A DNA stretch of 64,000 bases from Alisma plantago-aquatica (Eukaryota > Streptophyta > Magnoliopsida > Alismatales > Alismataceae). The notes beneath the pieces are model-generated. The model did no database searches. It had not been told where the DNA came from and saw only the letters and a program-made list of their open reading frames with translations. The stretch spans positions 1,619,761,711-1,619,825,710 of the forward strand of contig OY856409.1 in NCBI GenBank assembly GCA_963693085.1, written 5' to 3'. Of this stretch, positions 49,730 through 61,448 are shown one piece after another. The translations under genes and the position numbers were made by a program. Numbering within the stretch: the first letter of the stretch is position 1; every line of letters starts with the position of its first letter.

Positions 49730-51000
49730 CCCAAACGGTCTTGAGGTCGTTTGGATGACCTCCAAACGGTCTTGAGACCGTTTTCCCATCATATCACTCA
49801 AATCCAAGCCATCCAATTAAGGTTTGGATCATTGGATTGATCACCAAATCAGCAATTGATTGCACTTCAGCTTAGTGACATTGGATCTTCAATTGCTTAA
49901 CCATACTCAACCCTAGACCTCCAAACGGTATTGGGTGACCCCCAAACGGTATTGAGACCATTTGTATGAGTCCCAAATGGTCTTGAGACCGTTTGGCCCA
50001 TCCAACCTTTGGATTCTAATGAAAAATCATCAAGGATTGGTCTATTGAGTTGATCAACAAATCAGCACTTAGTTGCAATATGATTTGGTACCTTTGGACC
50101 TTCAATTGGTCAACTATACTTGACCCCAGACCTCCAAACGGTCTTGGGTGATCCCCAAATGGTTTTGAAACCGTTTGGGTCAATTAACCCAAAACATCAA
50201 CTTGTTCAATTACAAAATCAGCACTTAGCCGATAAGGGTTCATACCCCATCTTTGGATCTTCAAACACTTAACCATAGTCACCCCTAGACCTCCAAACGG
50301 TCTTTGGTGACCCCCAAACGGTCTTGAGACCGTTTGGGTAATCCCCAAACGGTTTTGAAACCGTTTGGGTCAATTAACCCAAAATCTCAAAATAAGTCAT
50401 TGGAATTTCAGCACTGTTTTCAATTAGGGTTTACCCAATTGAATAGCCTTCAACTCACGATTCCTTGGGAGTTAACCCCTCAAATTTGGTGAGTCATTAG
50501 CCCACATTATTAGGAACAGTAATTCCAAACGTTCAATGCTTGGTCAACTCACTCAAACGGTTTTGAAACCGTTTGGCCAAAAAAGGTCAAGTTAATCAGG
50601 TTGAAAATCAGCACTTAATCCAATTAGGTTTACCTAATTGATTAGCCTTCAACTCACGATTCCTTTGGCGTTAATCCCTAAAATTTGGAGTGTTATCAAA
50701 AAACATAATCATTAGAAGGAATCCCAAATGGTCAACGCTTGGTCAACCATATCAAATGGTTTTGAAACCGTTTTCCCAAACAGGTCAATTTGATCAGGTT
50801 GAAAATCAGCACTTAATTCAATTCGATTTTCCTAATTGATTAGCCTTCAACCTATTATTCCTTTGGATTTAACCCATAAAATTTGGTGGGTTATCATACT
50901 AAATAATTAGGAACAAAATTCCCAAATGGTCTACGCTTGGTCAACCATCCCAAATGGTTTTGAAACCGTTTGCCCTTAAACGGTTTGTTGAAACCGCATA
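49730..51000. repeat. Dispersed array of palindromes with arms CAAACGGT/ACCGTTTG
   Basis: At least nine units have a left arm CCAAACGGT or CAAATGGT, a CTTGAG or TTTGAA centre, and a right arm ACCGTTTGG. Examples are at about 49762, 49975, 50152, 50314, 50345, 50554, 50754 and 50951, and half-units also occur. The unit at 50314-50337 has intact 9-base arms. Spacing is irregular, with recurring text such as AAAATCAGCACTTA between units. Confidence 0.9.
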
Positions 51001-52494
51001 ACCAATCAAATTAAAACGATTTTGGAGTAGCTATCAAAACCATTTGGCTTGGTACTTTTATTTGGATAAGCATCTAGGATTATGTCATCACCCCCTTCCT
51101 GCGAACAACCAAAAACAGCAACCGTTCTTGATGGAAATTGCAGCAAAGAAACAAGAGTGTATCAAATTGAAGAAATCAATCAACAAAGCATAGAGAATTG
51201 ATGCAATAGCAATGTTTAAGGGTTTAAGTTATAAAACCCGCCTCCAATTGAGATCCAAAGATCCAAGATCACGGAAACAATGGTGAATGAAGCTCCCTTC
51301 ACTATTCCAAGGGTCGTCCTCAAGCTTTGAGTGAAAAGAATTGGTTAGGTTTGGAGAGGAGATCGAAATAGGAAGGAATCCATAATTTATTTTCGATTTC
51401 CACCATGGAATCAAGCAGAAATGAATCAAGAACCTTACCAACAGGTAGGGAGTCGTCCTCCTGCTCCTCCCTAGCTCCTTGGTCGGTTTTGCAAGCAAGG
51501 GGAAGAAGGAAATCCGAAAAGGCCTTGGTTTGGGCTTGGAAATGGCACTTTTATAAGGAAATTGATGAGAGAGAAAATGCCTTATTAAAATGCATTTATT
51601 CCCAAAAAGATTTCCGCCTCTTCCCCCCTTATCTTCCTTAGGGACGAGGCTATCTTGTTTGCCTCTTATTCCTCTCAATTATCCATAATTTAAAGAAAAA
51701 CAAATTAAGCACCTTAATGCTTATAATATTAATATCCCATATGTGAGTGGAAATTACTTTCCTTTATAATAAGGTGAGTGGAGTTTCACCTCCTTTAGAT
51801 ATTTTCATTCCTTATCTTGGCAAAATAACGTCCATACTTATTCAAAATCAACCAATAATATTTTGGTTGAAGGCCCTTTAATTAATACATTCATTTTTGC
51901 CCTAAATTGAATTAGGGTTTCACTTAAGATTAAATCTTGATTATTTTAATATCAAGATTCTCTCTCCTCCAACTTAATTCAAATGAGGCACCCCTCTAAT
52001 TTTCTTTTCTCTAATTGATGCCAAGAAACATTAGTGACCTTATTGAAGTGGTAATTTTCATATTGAACCCTAGGTTTTGGGTAAATTGCACATTATACCA
52101 AAACTAGGTTTTAATGCACAAGGATTGCTTTACAAGCTTAAACTTGATGCCCAAGCTTGTAAAAACGATACCACTACATCATATTCATTCTTATGATGTC
52201 TCAACATTAGAGGAATATCTTATCATGCAACATTTGCAATTTAACCCCTCAACTTGGGTAATTTTCACTTTAGTCCAAAATTAACAAGACAATGTTTCAA
52301 CATTGTTCAAACAGGACCAAAATTGAAACATAAGTTTCTCATGAGCCCTAATTACTTTTCCCAAGATAAGATTAAGCATCTACTCAATTTTATTTAGGCA
52401 AAACATCTAGGATTAGAATATAACCCAGGTCAGGGGTGTTACATATTAGGTCATTATCATTGGTAGTCCTCTTGCCGCTGGTTGTGCTTGTTAT

Positions 52495-53173
52495 TGTTGG
52501 GAATATGTACACGTGTATTATGCATCCACGATGCTAAGAAAAATGAATTTTTTGCAGAATTGTTATCAACGAGTCTATAATTACAAGATATAACTACAAC
52601 CAAATAGAGAAATAATATCATATTTTAAGATGGAAAACCCTCTTGGTGTGTGAGGAAAAACCATAGGGCCAACCGATAGGAAAATATATTAAGAAGAAAA
52701 GATACAATTATTCTTCTAGAATTTGGACCCCATATCTAAGATAATATAGTTAGAAGAATAAAATAAAAATATCACCCTAGGGAGAGATCCCTACAATTCT
52801 ACCCCCTCAGAAACTTCCCAAGAAGATAACCTCTCCCATAAAGTGCACAATAGTAGATGGTCTGAAGAAGAAAAATCAGATACCTTGGTAGCCCTTCCCC
52901 GCTTCCTTTCTTCTTTCATTTTTATCTCTCTTCTTCTTCTTATTTTCTTTCTTCTCTCATCTCTGTGAGTGAATGACAACAATGACATTGCCTTTTCTTT
53001 TTATGTTATGTGGCTTTTGTTAATTGGTGACTGCTTGACTATTATGTTCTTTGTCAGTTGTGTGTGAGGGACTTGGGATTTATATCCTTGTCTCAATGTA
53101 GTTGAAGAAGACAAAGAGACCTAATGGGCTTTCTCTATAGTTCAATTGGGCTGGATCTCACACAGATCCATCA
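52495..53173 (-). repeat. 3' LTR of the second copia element
   Basis: On the minus strand it starts TGATGGATCTGTGTG immediately after the polypurine tract and ends ATTCCCAACA, a TG..CA pair. No partner LTR is visible in the window. Confidence 0.72.
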
Positions 53174-53219
53174 ATCTCCCCCTCTAGTCAAATGGGAAAA
53201 CTATGATCACAAAATTATC

Positions 53220-56200
53220 ACTGAGAAGGTATGCCATTGAGATCTTTGTAAAGTTCCCTTTTTTTGCATGTCACCACCTTGGTCATCATATCATAAATTT
53301 CTCTTTAGTATGGTTCTTCTTCAGTGTCAACAACTTCTTGTCAATCACATAATGAAGCCAATGATATCTCACATCAGTGTGCTTTGTTTGTGCATGATGA
53401 ATTATGCCTTTTCTCAATTTAATAGCACTTTAAATATCACCAAAAAAAGTTTGATCGACCTAATTCAAACCCATATCCCACAAAAATCTAAAAATTCAAT
53501 ACATTTTCTTTCATCTTTCCATTACCATAATGTACTATGCCTCCGTCATTAAAAAGGGGAACACACTTTTACAACCTAGATTGCCAAGACATGGCTCCTC
53601 CTACAAAAATGAGAACATATCAATGGTAGACTTCTTGTGATTAATATCATCTGGCACGTTAGCAACAACAAAGACTTTTAGAATTTAAAATCACCAAAAA
53701 TCAAACATATGTTTTTGGTTCCTTACAAATATCTAAAGATCCATTGTCACTACCTCCCAACCATATTTTCTAGGGTTGGAGAGAAATCAGCTCACAACAA
53801 CAATTACAAGAGAAATATTAAGATGAGTACACACTACATCAAACTCCCCACAAAAGAGAATAATGAATTCTTATGATCTCTACCTTGTCCTTAGTAGTAT
53901 ATGGATATGACATATTTCTTAGCTTGAAATGACCTAATAATGCAGTACTCATGGATTTAGACTTGCTCATGTTGAACTGCTCTAGAATCTATTTAACATA
54001 GTCTCATGTGACAAGCACTACATGTGTTGCTTCCTTTCATGTGTGATTTGCATCCCCAAATTCTATGATGATGGTCCCAAATCTTTCACCTCAAAGGCTT
54101 TGTAAATTTGTGCTTTAGTTTTCTAATCAAACCAACATCCTTTCCCACTATAAACATGTCATCCATATAGAGTAGCAGAATAATGAACTTGTCTTTGGGA
54201 AACCTCATAGTGTACACACATGGATCTACACTTGTCTTCTGGTACTTGTGACATTACATAAATGAATCAAACTTTTTGTACCACTCCTGAGTAGCTTGTT
54301 TAAACCCATACAAACTCATCTACATTGTATGAACTAAGTTCTCTTTCCACTTGACCTAAAATCCTTTTGTTGCTCTATGTAGATCTCCTCTTCCAGATCA
54401 CCATGAAGAAACTTTTTCTTCACATTCATCTACTCAAGCTCTAGGTCTAGGCTAGCAACCTATCCTAGAACCAATTCATAGAAGTCATCTTCATAACTGT
54501 AGAAAATATCTCATCAAAATCCACCATGTTATTTGACTAAAGCCCTTAACAACTAATATGGTTTTGTATCTAATATCCTTATTTCTGTCACATCTTTGTG
54601 TCCTATAGATTCCACTTGTTATTTGGTGATCCTGGTCCTTGGGAAGTGCCACAAGCTCATAGGTATCATTATTCTAAAAAGAAGAGATCTGCTTATGCAT
54701 CTCCTGATTCCATTATGCCTTTTCTCTATGAGTATGCACCTCCTGAAAAGTCTCTAGCTCCCCATGATTAGTATGTAGAATATATTGAGATGTTGGATAT
54801 TTGGTTGAATGATGACAAACTCTATCAGACCTACTCAACTACTTCCTTAAGGAGTGAAAGATCTAGAGGGGGTGAATATAGTTTTCTACTAAATTTTAAT
54901 CAAAACAAAGTTACTTTAATTAAAAAATGTGGAAGTAACATGCAAGTTTATGGAGAAAGACAAACCCTCCTTTTCATCTCAATGAGAACTACCACCTTCT
55001 TTGACGAGCTATTAGAAGGTCACCCTCTATATGTCCCCTTTGATGGACTTGGAAGAGCACCAAACAACCTCTTCTTTGACAGAATTGGAAGAGCACCTTC
55101 TTCACATCTTCTTTAATGACCAGTGGAAGAGCAACAAGTTGAGAAGACTCCTTATTCTTATAGGTTCCTGGACATCCTTCACTCCAAGAAGTAGTACAAG
55201 AGTAATACAACAATGAAGAAATTGATTGGAGAAATAAAGAAACAAAATAAGCTCACTAGATATACAATAAAGCACTATTGGACAAGTGATGAAGGTCCAC
55301 TCCACAAATGGTTTAGGCAAGGTCATATTTGGTGGAGAGGACACTAACATTGAGCTAAGGCTTGGGCTAAAAAGATGGAAACTTTAAGTGTAGTAGCTAA
55401 GTACTATGAGTAAATTGCAATTGCAAATAATAGTATGCTCAAGTGTATGTCAATTGTTATTGCAAAGTGATGTGCAAAGTTGATATCTAAGTGTCCTATG
55501 ACCACTCCTAATTATTGGAAATGTTTATAAGTGGGTAGAGTAGCTATAGGGAGTGTCTAGAGTGTTCTTGATGGTCAATTAGCTTTAGGATGAATTCAGT
55601 TGGGTTGCAGTAACTAATTCGTTTGTTAATAACATAACATTCCAGAACCATTCTCGATCAAAAAATAGTTTGATCGAAATTGTCTTGGTCGAGAAATTGT
55701 TCGAACGAGATTGACCTGAGTGTGAAAATGCTTCTAACGGCTATGTGTCAGACTATCTTATTGGTCCAACATAGCACAACAACTCTTTATCGGTCGGAAT
55801 TTTCTTCGAGCGACATTCTCAATCGAGATTTTTTTCAACTAAGAATGACCCAGGGGTCAATGTAAGTAAAAGTATCTTCTAATTGTCTGATTTCTCAATC
55901 AACGGGTGTTTCAATCAACAAAAACTCCGACCGAGTGTATCTTAGTTGAAAAATTTCTTCCATCAAGAAAAATCCCTATAAAGTGTTATGTAAATTTTGG
56001 AAAATCCTATCTAATGATTTTTCTAATGAAACCTTATAACCCTAAAGGCTTCATATGAGTGTGGGATATGGTCTTGGGTAGGTTTTGGAAAATCATCACT
56101 TGTCCTTACTTCATATCTATCAATTTGTATGAAAACACACACAATAATATTCATGGTAGAACTAGTCCTGCAAGCATCCAAACATATATCAAATTGCATA

Positions 56201-56899
56201 GTCTTTGTAATTGGATCTTGACTTAGTTCCATGATCACCTGAAATACTTAATACACATGTTAGTAATAAAATTTGGGAAATATTTACATCATCAAAATTT
56301 GAGTGTGGCATATCCAAAAAGCGAACAAGGACTCTACTTGGTGATTATCTTGCTCTCCTGTCAAGAAGTCTCTAACTGTGGATTTAAATCACTCAACTAT
56401 GCATCTGGAATAGTACCACTTGATGTGCTATTACTTTGTTTGTCAGGGTGATCATGCTATTCTTCTTTTTCATATGAAGATTTCACATGTGAAGAAGTTG
56501 AAGCATCCTCATACTCATCTTCATAAGAATAGTCACCTAAGCTAGCAACCTATGCATAATCACTCTCGGGCTCTATCGCTATCTCACTCTAGTCTCACAC
56601 ATTATTACTTCTCTATGCCTACTCATGGTCTTTTTCACACCATCCCATAACAAGTAGACAAATGATTGATCTTTATAGCCAAAAATACATGGCACATCTT
56701 TGTCACCCAACTTTTTTCACTTTTCCTTTGGAACATATGCATATGATTGGCAACCAAATACTAAAAAATGAGTATAGGGTGTATCTTTACTTGTCCATAC
56801 CTTCTTAGATATCTCAAACCCCAAAGGAACTAATGGAGATTGACTAATCATATAGGAGGAATTACTCTCTGCCTTACCCCAAAATGTCTTTGGCAATTG
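53220..56899 (-). pseudogene. pol fragments of the second copia element
   Basis: Integrase C-terminus: KTFWGKAESNSSYMI and then FGCQSYAYVPKEK (56890-56690). RT: NNDTYELVALPKDQD-like start (about 54680), SLYGFKQATQEWYKKFDSF (about 54310-54260) and catalytic YMDDM (about 54165). RNase H C-terminus: KHTDVRYHW (about 53375). All pieces are on the minus strand but separated by stops, frameshifts and the nested LTR. YMDD is a tolerated variant of YVDD, so the active site itself is not lost, but the frame is. Confidence 0.75.
54791..56299 (-). mobile_element. Sirevirus-like LTR nested in the second copia element
   Basis: The + edge is TGTTGGATATTTGG. It contains AGATCTAGAGGGGGTGAATA and stem-loop text (TGGTCGAGAAATTG, CGACCGAG) like the LTRs at 26238 and 33425. 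RT coding sequence of the host element stops on the left and its Asp/Glu-rich linker resumes on the right. The flanks TGAGA and TGAGT suggest a target duplication with one mismatch. The right boundary is approximate. Confidence 0.62.
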
Positions 56900-58380
56900 T
56901 GTTGTAACATACTGAATTCTGGACTTTTTACCTTTTTGGCCCTATTTCCATCTTTTCCTTTCATTTATATCCTCTTTGGCCTTTCTGTTGAATTTGTGGA
57001 GAATATGATGGTTTAATGAACATTTGTTCACCTTTTATTCCAATATTTGGGTTTATGCACAAATACCTCAGTAGAAGTTTAGAAATAGGCTTAATATGTA
57101 AAATGTCTACTTAAGTAATAAAGATAATAAAATATTTCATCCAAGAACTTCTAGTGCTTTTTAATATATGAAAAAGGAGAGAAATCTCGAAATACACATA
57201 AAAGAGATAATAAGGACAATAATCGAAGATAATATGGAATATATTGGATAAAAGAGGATAATAAGGAATATGTTTTTTAAAAAAATCATAAATAGGAAGC
57301 CATGAGATAATTTGATAACAAAATTCGTTTTCTTGATCTAAAAGAAACTTAATGGCCAAGTATCATCTAATTTGGATAATAAATAAATATATATCAGCCT
57401 TTATTACAAGATAATGGGAAATACGCCAATAAGGTGAAATAAAATATCTAACATCCTCAAATTCGAAAACTAACTCAAAATTCGTAATCTATATGTCAAA
57501 ATGAGTCTATATGGAATTTGTATTTAATTTGGTCAATCTTAAATATTTTATTTTATTCATGAGAGAGAAAATGACTTAAAGACCAAAAATATTAAATATA
57601 TGTAGAAAAAAATTAATTAATGCCAAAATCGTGTTCCACGCATGTTTAGTATTTCTTATAGACCAAGTTTTATATTTTTATAAGGTTTCTAGATGCCTCT
57701 AATAAATTAAAAGGATAAATAAGTGGTAAAAAGTAAATGAATTAAATAAAATAATAAAATCTTCAAAAAAATAAAATAATGCCAAATTCGTATTCTACAT
57801 GTTAAAATATACCTTTGGATGAATTTTGACACAATTTGGAAAATATGTGATGAGAAGATAAATTTAGGAGAGAGAATGTATGTAAAATCTTTAAATTATT
57901 AATTAAAATAATAAAAAATACCAAAAAATGAAAATAATGGCAAATTTGTATCCAACATACTTAATAAGATTTATGGGTGAAGTTATATTATTATTGGAGA
58001 ATCTAATAGTCATTAATGAGAGCGGAAAGAGAAAATAGTAATTGGCTTAAATAACTAATCTAACTTTCTCAAAAGGGAAATCTAATTTTATATTCAGATT
58101 TCTCACACTTTAATTACCAAACCCATGAATTGGTATATCTCTACCCTCTTAATTAATTAAATGAACATGAAACTCTAATATATATATAAATGCCTACTGC
58201 ATGGGGAAAAAAAGGAAACCCCCTTGACTCTTATTTAGTATGCCCTTTTATTTGTTTGACCATTGAATAGCAATTGCTTTTCCTAATTGAATTGATATTT
58301 AAAATTCTAATTACCATAGGCTTTAATAGTAGTATTTGATTCAACAAATTAACGTGTTTTCTAAACCTCACGTTTTCCCT
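56900..58380 (+). repeat. Start of a Tekay-like LTR inserted in the second copia element
   Basis: TGTTGTAACATACTGAATTC matches the start of the element 1 LTR. Further on, GGTTTAATGAACATTTGTTC and TTTATGCACAAATACCTCAG match 5910-5970. The left neighbour is copia integrase coding sequence, so this is an insertion edge. The remaining AT-rich stretch to about 58380 has no gene. Whether it belongs to the same LTR as 62110-63006 is unproven. Confidence 0.7.
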
Positions 58381-58446
58381 TCCAAAATGGGTGTGTTACT
58401 TCCTCTCCCTCCAACGTGACCTCACGTTTTCCCCTTCTAAAATGGG
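58366..58446. repeat. Direct repeat, two imperfect copies 55 bp apart
   Basis: CCTCACGTTTTCCCTTCCAA and CCTCACGTTTTCCCCTTCTA, each followed by AATGGG, mark the border where composition switches from AT-rich to GC-rich. Confidence 0.75.
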
Positions 58447-58501
58447 CAACGCCCAACACAACAGTCGTCGCCCCCCCCTACTATTCGTATCTTATTTATC
58501 T

Positions 58502-58532
<31 letters not shown>

Positions 58533-58645
58533 ATTCCTTTTCTCCTCAAACACACAAAGCCCTAGCCACCCAGCCTATCTTCACCTTGCGTCCAACCGAG
58601 CAACGCCCGACAGAGTTGACCATCGTTGGGCAGCGTCGCCTCCTC
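58447..58645 (+). other. GC-rich gene-like segment, left half
   Basis: Contains a 29-base C run (58502-58530) and text such as AAAGCCCTAGCCACCCAGCC that resembles plant 5' UTRs. It is the left flank of a copia insertion and continues at 60212 once that insertion is removed. No product is recognised. Confidence 0.45.
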
Positions 58646-58650
58646 CTCTT

Positions 58651-59010
58651 TGATAGTCCGTAATACCTACACACACGCGAGTGAGATGACAAGAACGAGC
58701 ACTGATGACACAAGGACTCCAAGTTTTGTGCTGCGTAACGTTGCAGCTTTTGTGCTACCTTTCTCTCCTTCTATTGAGCAAGATAAAACCGATCGTGCCG
58801 AGCTATTAGCTACGATCCGGGAAGAGCGCATCATCCTACTCCTTCGGAACGAGCAGCTTGACCACGTCGATGTTGTCCTAGTCTCACGGCTGCGCACATA
58901 CTGCAAGCTCGTGGCTTATGTAGAACAATCGTGGCTTATGTAGAACAATTAAATAAAACAACTGATGAAACAGAAAAACTAAACAAAGCAAGTAACTAAA
59001 ATAGCTAACA
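58651..59010 (-). repeat. 3' LTR of the third copia element (360 bp)
   Basis: On the minus strand it starts TGTTAGCTATTTTAG after the polypurine tract GGGGGGAGAT (59020-59011) and ends GGACTATCA. It differs from the 5' LTR remnant by a 20-bp duplication, CGTGGCTTATGTAGAACAAT twice, and three or four substitutions. Confidence 0.87.
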
Positions 59011-59024
59011 ATCTCCCCCCTAAG

Positions 59025-60044
59025 CTAGTTCTTTCTGGTATTGACGATGCCGATCTTCGAGCGCAGGTCCTGAAACTTGACCCGGCCAAGAGATTTTGTC
59101 AGTAGGTCCGCCAGCTGCTCGTCGGTGTTGATGTACTCGACGGTGATCCTCCCGCCATCGACGCATTCTCTAATGAAGTGATAGCGCGTCTCTATATGTT
59201 TGCTCCGGTCATGATAGACCGGATTTTTGCAGAGCTGAATCGCGGACTTGTTGTCCACGCGCAGTTCAGCAATGCCAGCCTCCTTGCCGAACAGATCACC
59301 GAGCAGACGTCCGAGCCACACACCTTGGCAAGCCGCCGTGGTGGCGGCAATGTACTCCGCCTCACAGCTTGATAGTGCAACAACTTTTTGTTTCTGCGAC
59401 TGCCAACTGATCGGACTCCGCCCTAGGAAGAAGAGCACGCCACTAGTACTCTTCCTGTCATCAAGATCACCGGCCATGTCTGCATCACTATAGCCGATTA
59501 GCTTTACTTTTTCCTCCTCTTTGATGTACCGGCAACCGAATTTTATAGTTCCAGCAATGTACCGGAGCAGGTATTTCACGGCACCCATGTGCTCCGTCGT
59601 CGGCGATTCCATGAAGCAGCTGAGGTACCCGACAGCGTACGTGATGTCCGGCCTCATGTGTACGAGGTATCGTAAACTGCCGACAATTCTGCGGTAAAGT
59701 GTGACGTCGACAGCCGGACTTGAGCTCTCCTTGCTCAATTTTAAGCGCACCTCCATGGGCACATGAACAGGATTACATCCTGCCATGCCGGCCTTCTCCA
59801 GTAATTTAGCTGCGTACGCCGCCTGGCATAGTGTAATTTCGCCGGCGGTCTGTCTCACCTCGATCCCGAGGTAGTAACTAAGCAACCCAAGGTCACTCAT
59901 CTTGAATCTCGACTTCATCTCCTACTTGAATGTCTTAATCGCTCCTGCCTGAGCACCTGTGACAATGAGGTCGTCAACGTATACCCCGAGTAGTAGACGA
60001 TCATCCTTTACACCGCGAGTGTATACTACATGCTCAGATTCGTG
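59025..60044 (-). pseudogene. RT C-terminus and RNase H of the third copia element
   Basis: The RT catalytic motif YVDDLIVTG is intact (about 59975). A single in-frame TAG at 59924-59922, in TFK-stop-EMKSRF, looks like a CAG codon changed. The frame then stays open for 297 codons: the RT thumb, GSLRYLVHMRPDITYAVGYL, and RNase H with YSDADMAGDLDDRKSTSG, SSCEAEYIAATTA and HIETRYHFIRE, ending at 59025 just before the polypurine tract. It is GC-rich with C/G-ending codons, unlike every other retroelement in the window. The N-terminal part of pol is absent, so it is not a functional enzyme. Confidence 0.9.
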
Positions 60045-60206
60045 CATCATCCTACTCCTTCGGAACGAGCAGCTTGACCACGTCGATGTTGTCCTAGTCT
60101 CACGGCTGCGCACATACTGCGAGCTCGTGGCTTATGTAGAACAATTAAATAAAACAACTAATGAAACAGAAAAACTAAACAAAGCAAGTAACTAAAATAG
60201 TTAAAA
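60045..60206 (-). repeat. 5' LTR remnant of the third copia element
   Basis: Matches 58828-59010 of the 3' LTR apart from the 20-bp duplication there. On the minus strand it ends at GGATGATGC and joins RT coding sequence without a primer site. Confidence 0.87.
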
Positions 60207-60211
60207 CTCTT

Positions 60212-60630
60212 TTTCTCCCTCTCCCTAAACAATACCTGAAACTCGACGCCCAGCAACCCCGATGTTGCGTCGGCGTCGTTAACACCTTCCCATCTGACCC
60301 TCGACATCCAGCAGACCCCGACGCTGTGTCTGCGTCACTAACACCTGCCGAACCAATGCATCGACGCTGCGTTAGCATCACTAACACTTGCCCTTCTGAC
60401 GCTATGACGCCCCGACGCCCACAACACCACTTCCAGAGCAACCCTGACGCCATCACACACTGATAGCAGGGGCATCGTAGCCACCAAGTGCAATGTCGTC
60501 GACTTTGACTGCTACGCCGTCGTTCGCAACTACTAGATCTACAACATCATGACGTCTGCAAACACCTCCATTCAACCTGACGATGATGACTCATTACATT
60601 CAACCCCCATGGTAACTCTAGACATGTAAG
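60212..60630 (+). other. GC-rich gene-like segment, right half
   Basis: Continues the segment ending at 58645. It has three loosely repeated CGACGCTGCGT..CACTAACAC units. Near 60500-60626 a + frame reads NVVDFDCYAVVRNY, then a TAG, then a stretch to a consensus splice donor (ATGTAAGTC, about 60625). This suggests a decayed exon, but no family is recognised. Confidence 0.4.
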
Positions 60631-60977
60631 TCTTCATTTCACTTTCAATGGTTTTGTTTTAGAAAATAGATTATAAAGATGGGATAAGTATGGAGTAAGA
60701 ATAATCTATTTATTTAAAACTATAACATGAACTAGTCCATTATCTTACCTATCAGCTTTGTTGTATACAAATGTAAATAATAGATTGCATGAAATCAAAC
60801 CTGTAATGATACGTTAAAGTGGAGACTTGATATTAAATAGAAGATATTATATAAGACCTGGGTGGATTGATATCCAAAATGATTAATGAATCACCCTAAT
60901 TGCTTATTGTTTACTTACCAAACCCTAACAATCATTAGTGGGAGTATCCTTGTTTTAATGTATCCTTTACATTAGAA

Positions 60978-60980
<3 letters not shown>

Positions 60981-61030
<50 letters not shown>

Positions 61031-61043
61031 ATATATATATATA
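60981..61043. repeat. (TA)n microsatellite left of a MITE
   Basis: TA dinucleotides with two ATGT interruptions near 61022. It directly abuts the inverted repeat of the MITE. Confidence 0.95.
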
Positions 61044-61448
61044 TAGGGCAACGATCTAGTGAGAAACATATCTGGTGAGAGCATGAGAGGAATTTAAATA
61101 ACTCTCCACATAGATCAATTTTTCATAATCCAACCGTACATATTACAAGTATACCTTAATATCTACCTTCCTATACAATTTTATCACCATCCAATTTGTA
61201 GATCATTCACAACAACCATATATTTTTCGACGCTCTATATTGAATTTCAGGCTGACCGTTGGATGTAAAAAGTGTATATTGTACATATTGACATGTAAAC
61301 AATGTCTGATTGTAATGATTTTTTGCGACAAGGTAAATGAAATGATGCTTTTTCCATCTATACGGTTAGATTTTAAAAAATAGTTACTAATTTGTAGTTA
61401 TTCAAATGCCTCTCATGCTCTCACCGTAGGATGTTTCTCACTGGATCG

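Larger units (their letters stand above)
46914..52443 (-). mobile_element. Very long solo LTR, 5.53 kb, probably Ty3/gypsy
   Basis: On the minus strand it starts TGTAACACCCCTGACC and ends GGTCGTTACA. It is flanked by perfect 5-bp duplications TATTA (46909-46913 and 52444-52448). No primer site, polypurine tract or coding domain lies at either edge, so it is a solo LTR rather than a full element. TGTAACACCCC starts are common in gypsy LTRs; the family is not identified. It inserted at the very end of the Sirevirus-like element, in the last bases of its 5' LTR. The interior has three kinds of repeat arrays, listed separately, and no convincing ORF. Confidence 0.82.
52495..56899 (-). mobile_element. 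Second Ty1/copia element (minus strand), 5' part outside or beyond a gypsy insertion
   Basis: A 679-bp 3' LTR (53173-52495), a polypurine tract AGAGGGGGAGAT (53185-53174), RNase H, RT and the integrase C-terminus lie in order toward higher coordinates on the minus strand. It is interrupted by a Sirevirus-like LTR at 54791-56299 and stops abruptly at 56899, where a Tekay-like LTR begins. The missing 5' half may continue past the window. Confidence 0.78.
58651..60206 (-). mobile_element. Internally deleted GC-rich Ty1/copia element (third copia)
   Basis: Flanked by perfect 5-bp duplications CTCTT (58646-58650 and 60207-60211). On the minus strand it has a 5' LTR remnant of 162 bp (60206-60045), then directly the RT catalytic region, RNase H, polypurine tract and a 360-bp 3' LTR (59010-58651). 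Gag, protease, integrase and the RT N-terminus are deleted, with ATGATGC-like text shared at the joint. The outer edge of the 5' LTR reads TTAAAA where the 3' LTR has CTAACA. Confidence 0.88.

Noticed and set aside
51229..51678. 149-codon minus-strand ORF inside the 5.5-kb LTR
   Set aside because: No recognisable domain, low-complexity composition, and located in an LTR delimited by target duplications.
58391..58663. ORF with a proline run
   Set aside because: It is produced by the 29-base C tract; there is no homology and it crosses a retroelement edge.
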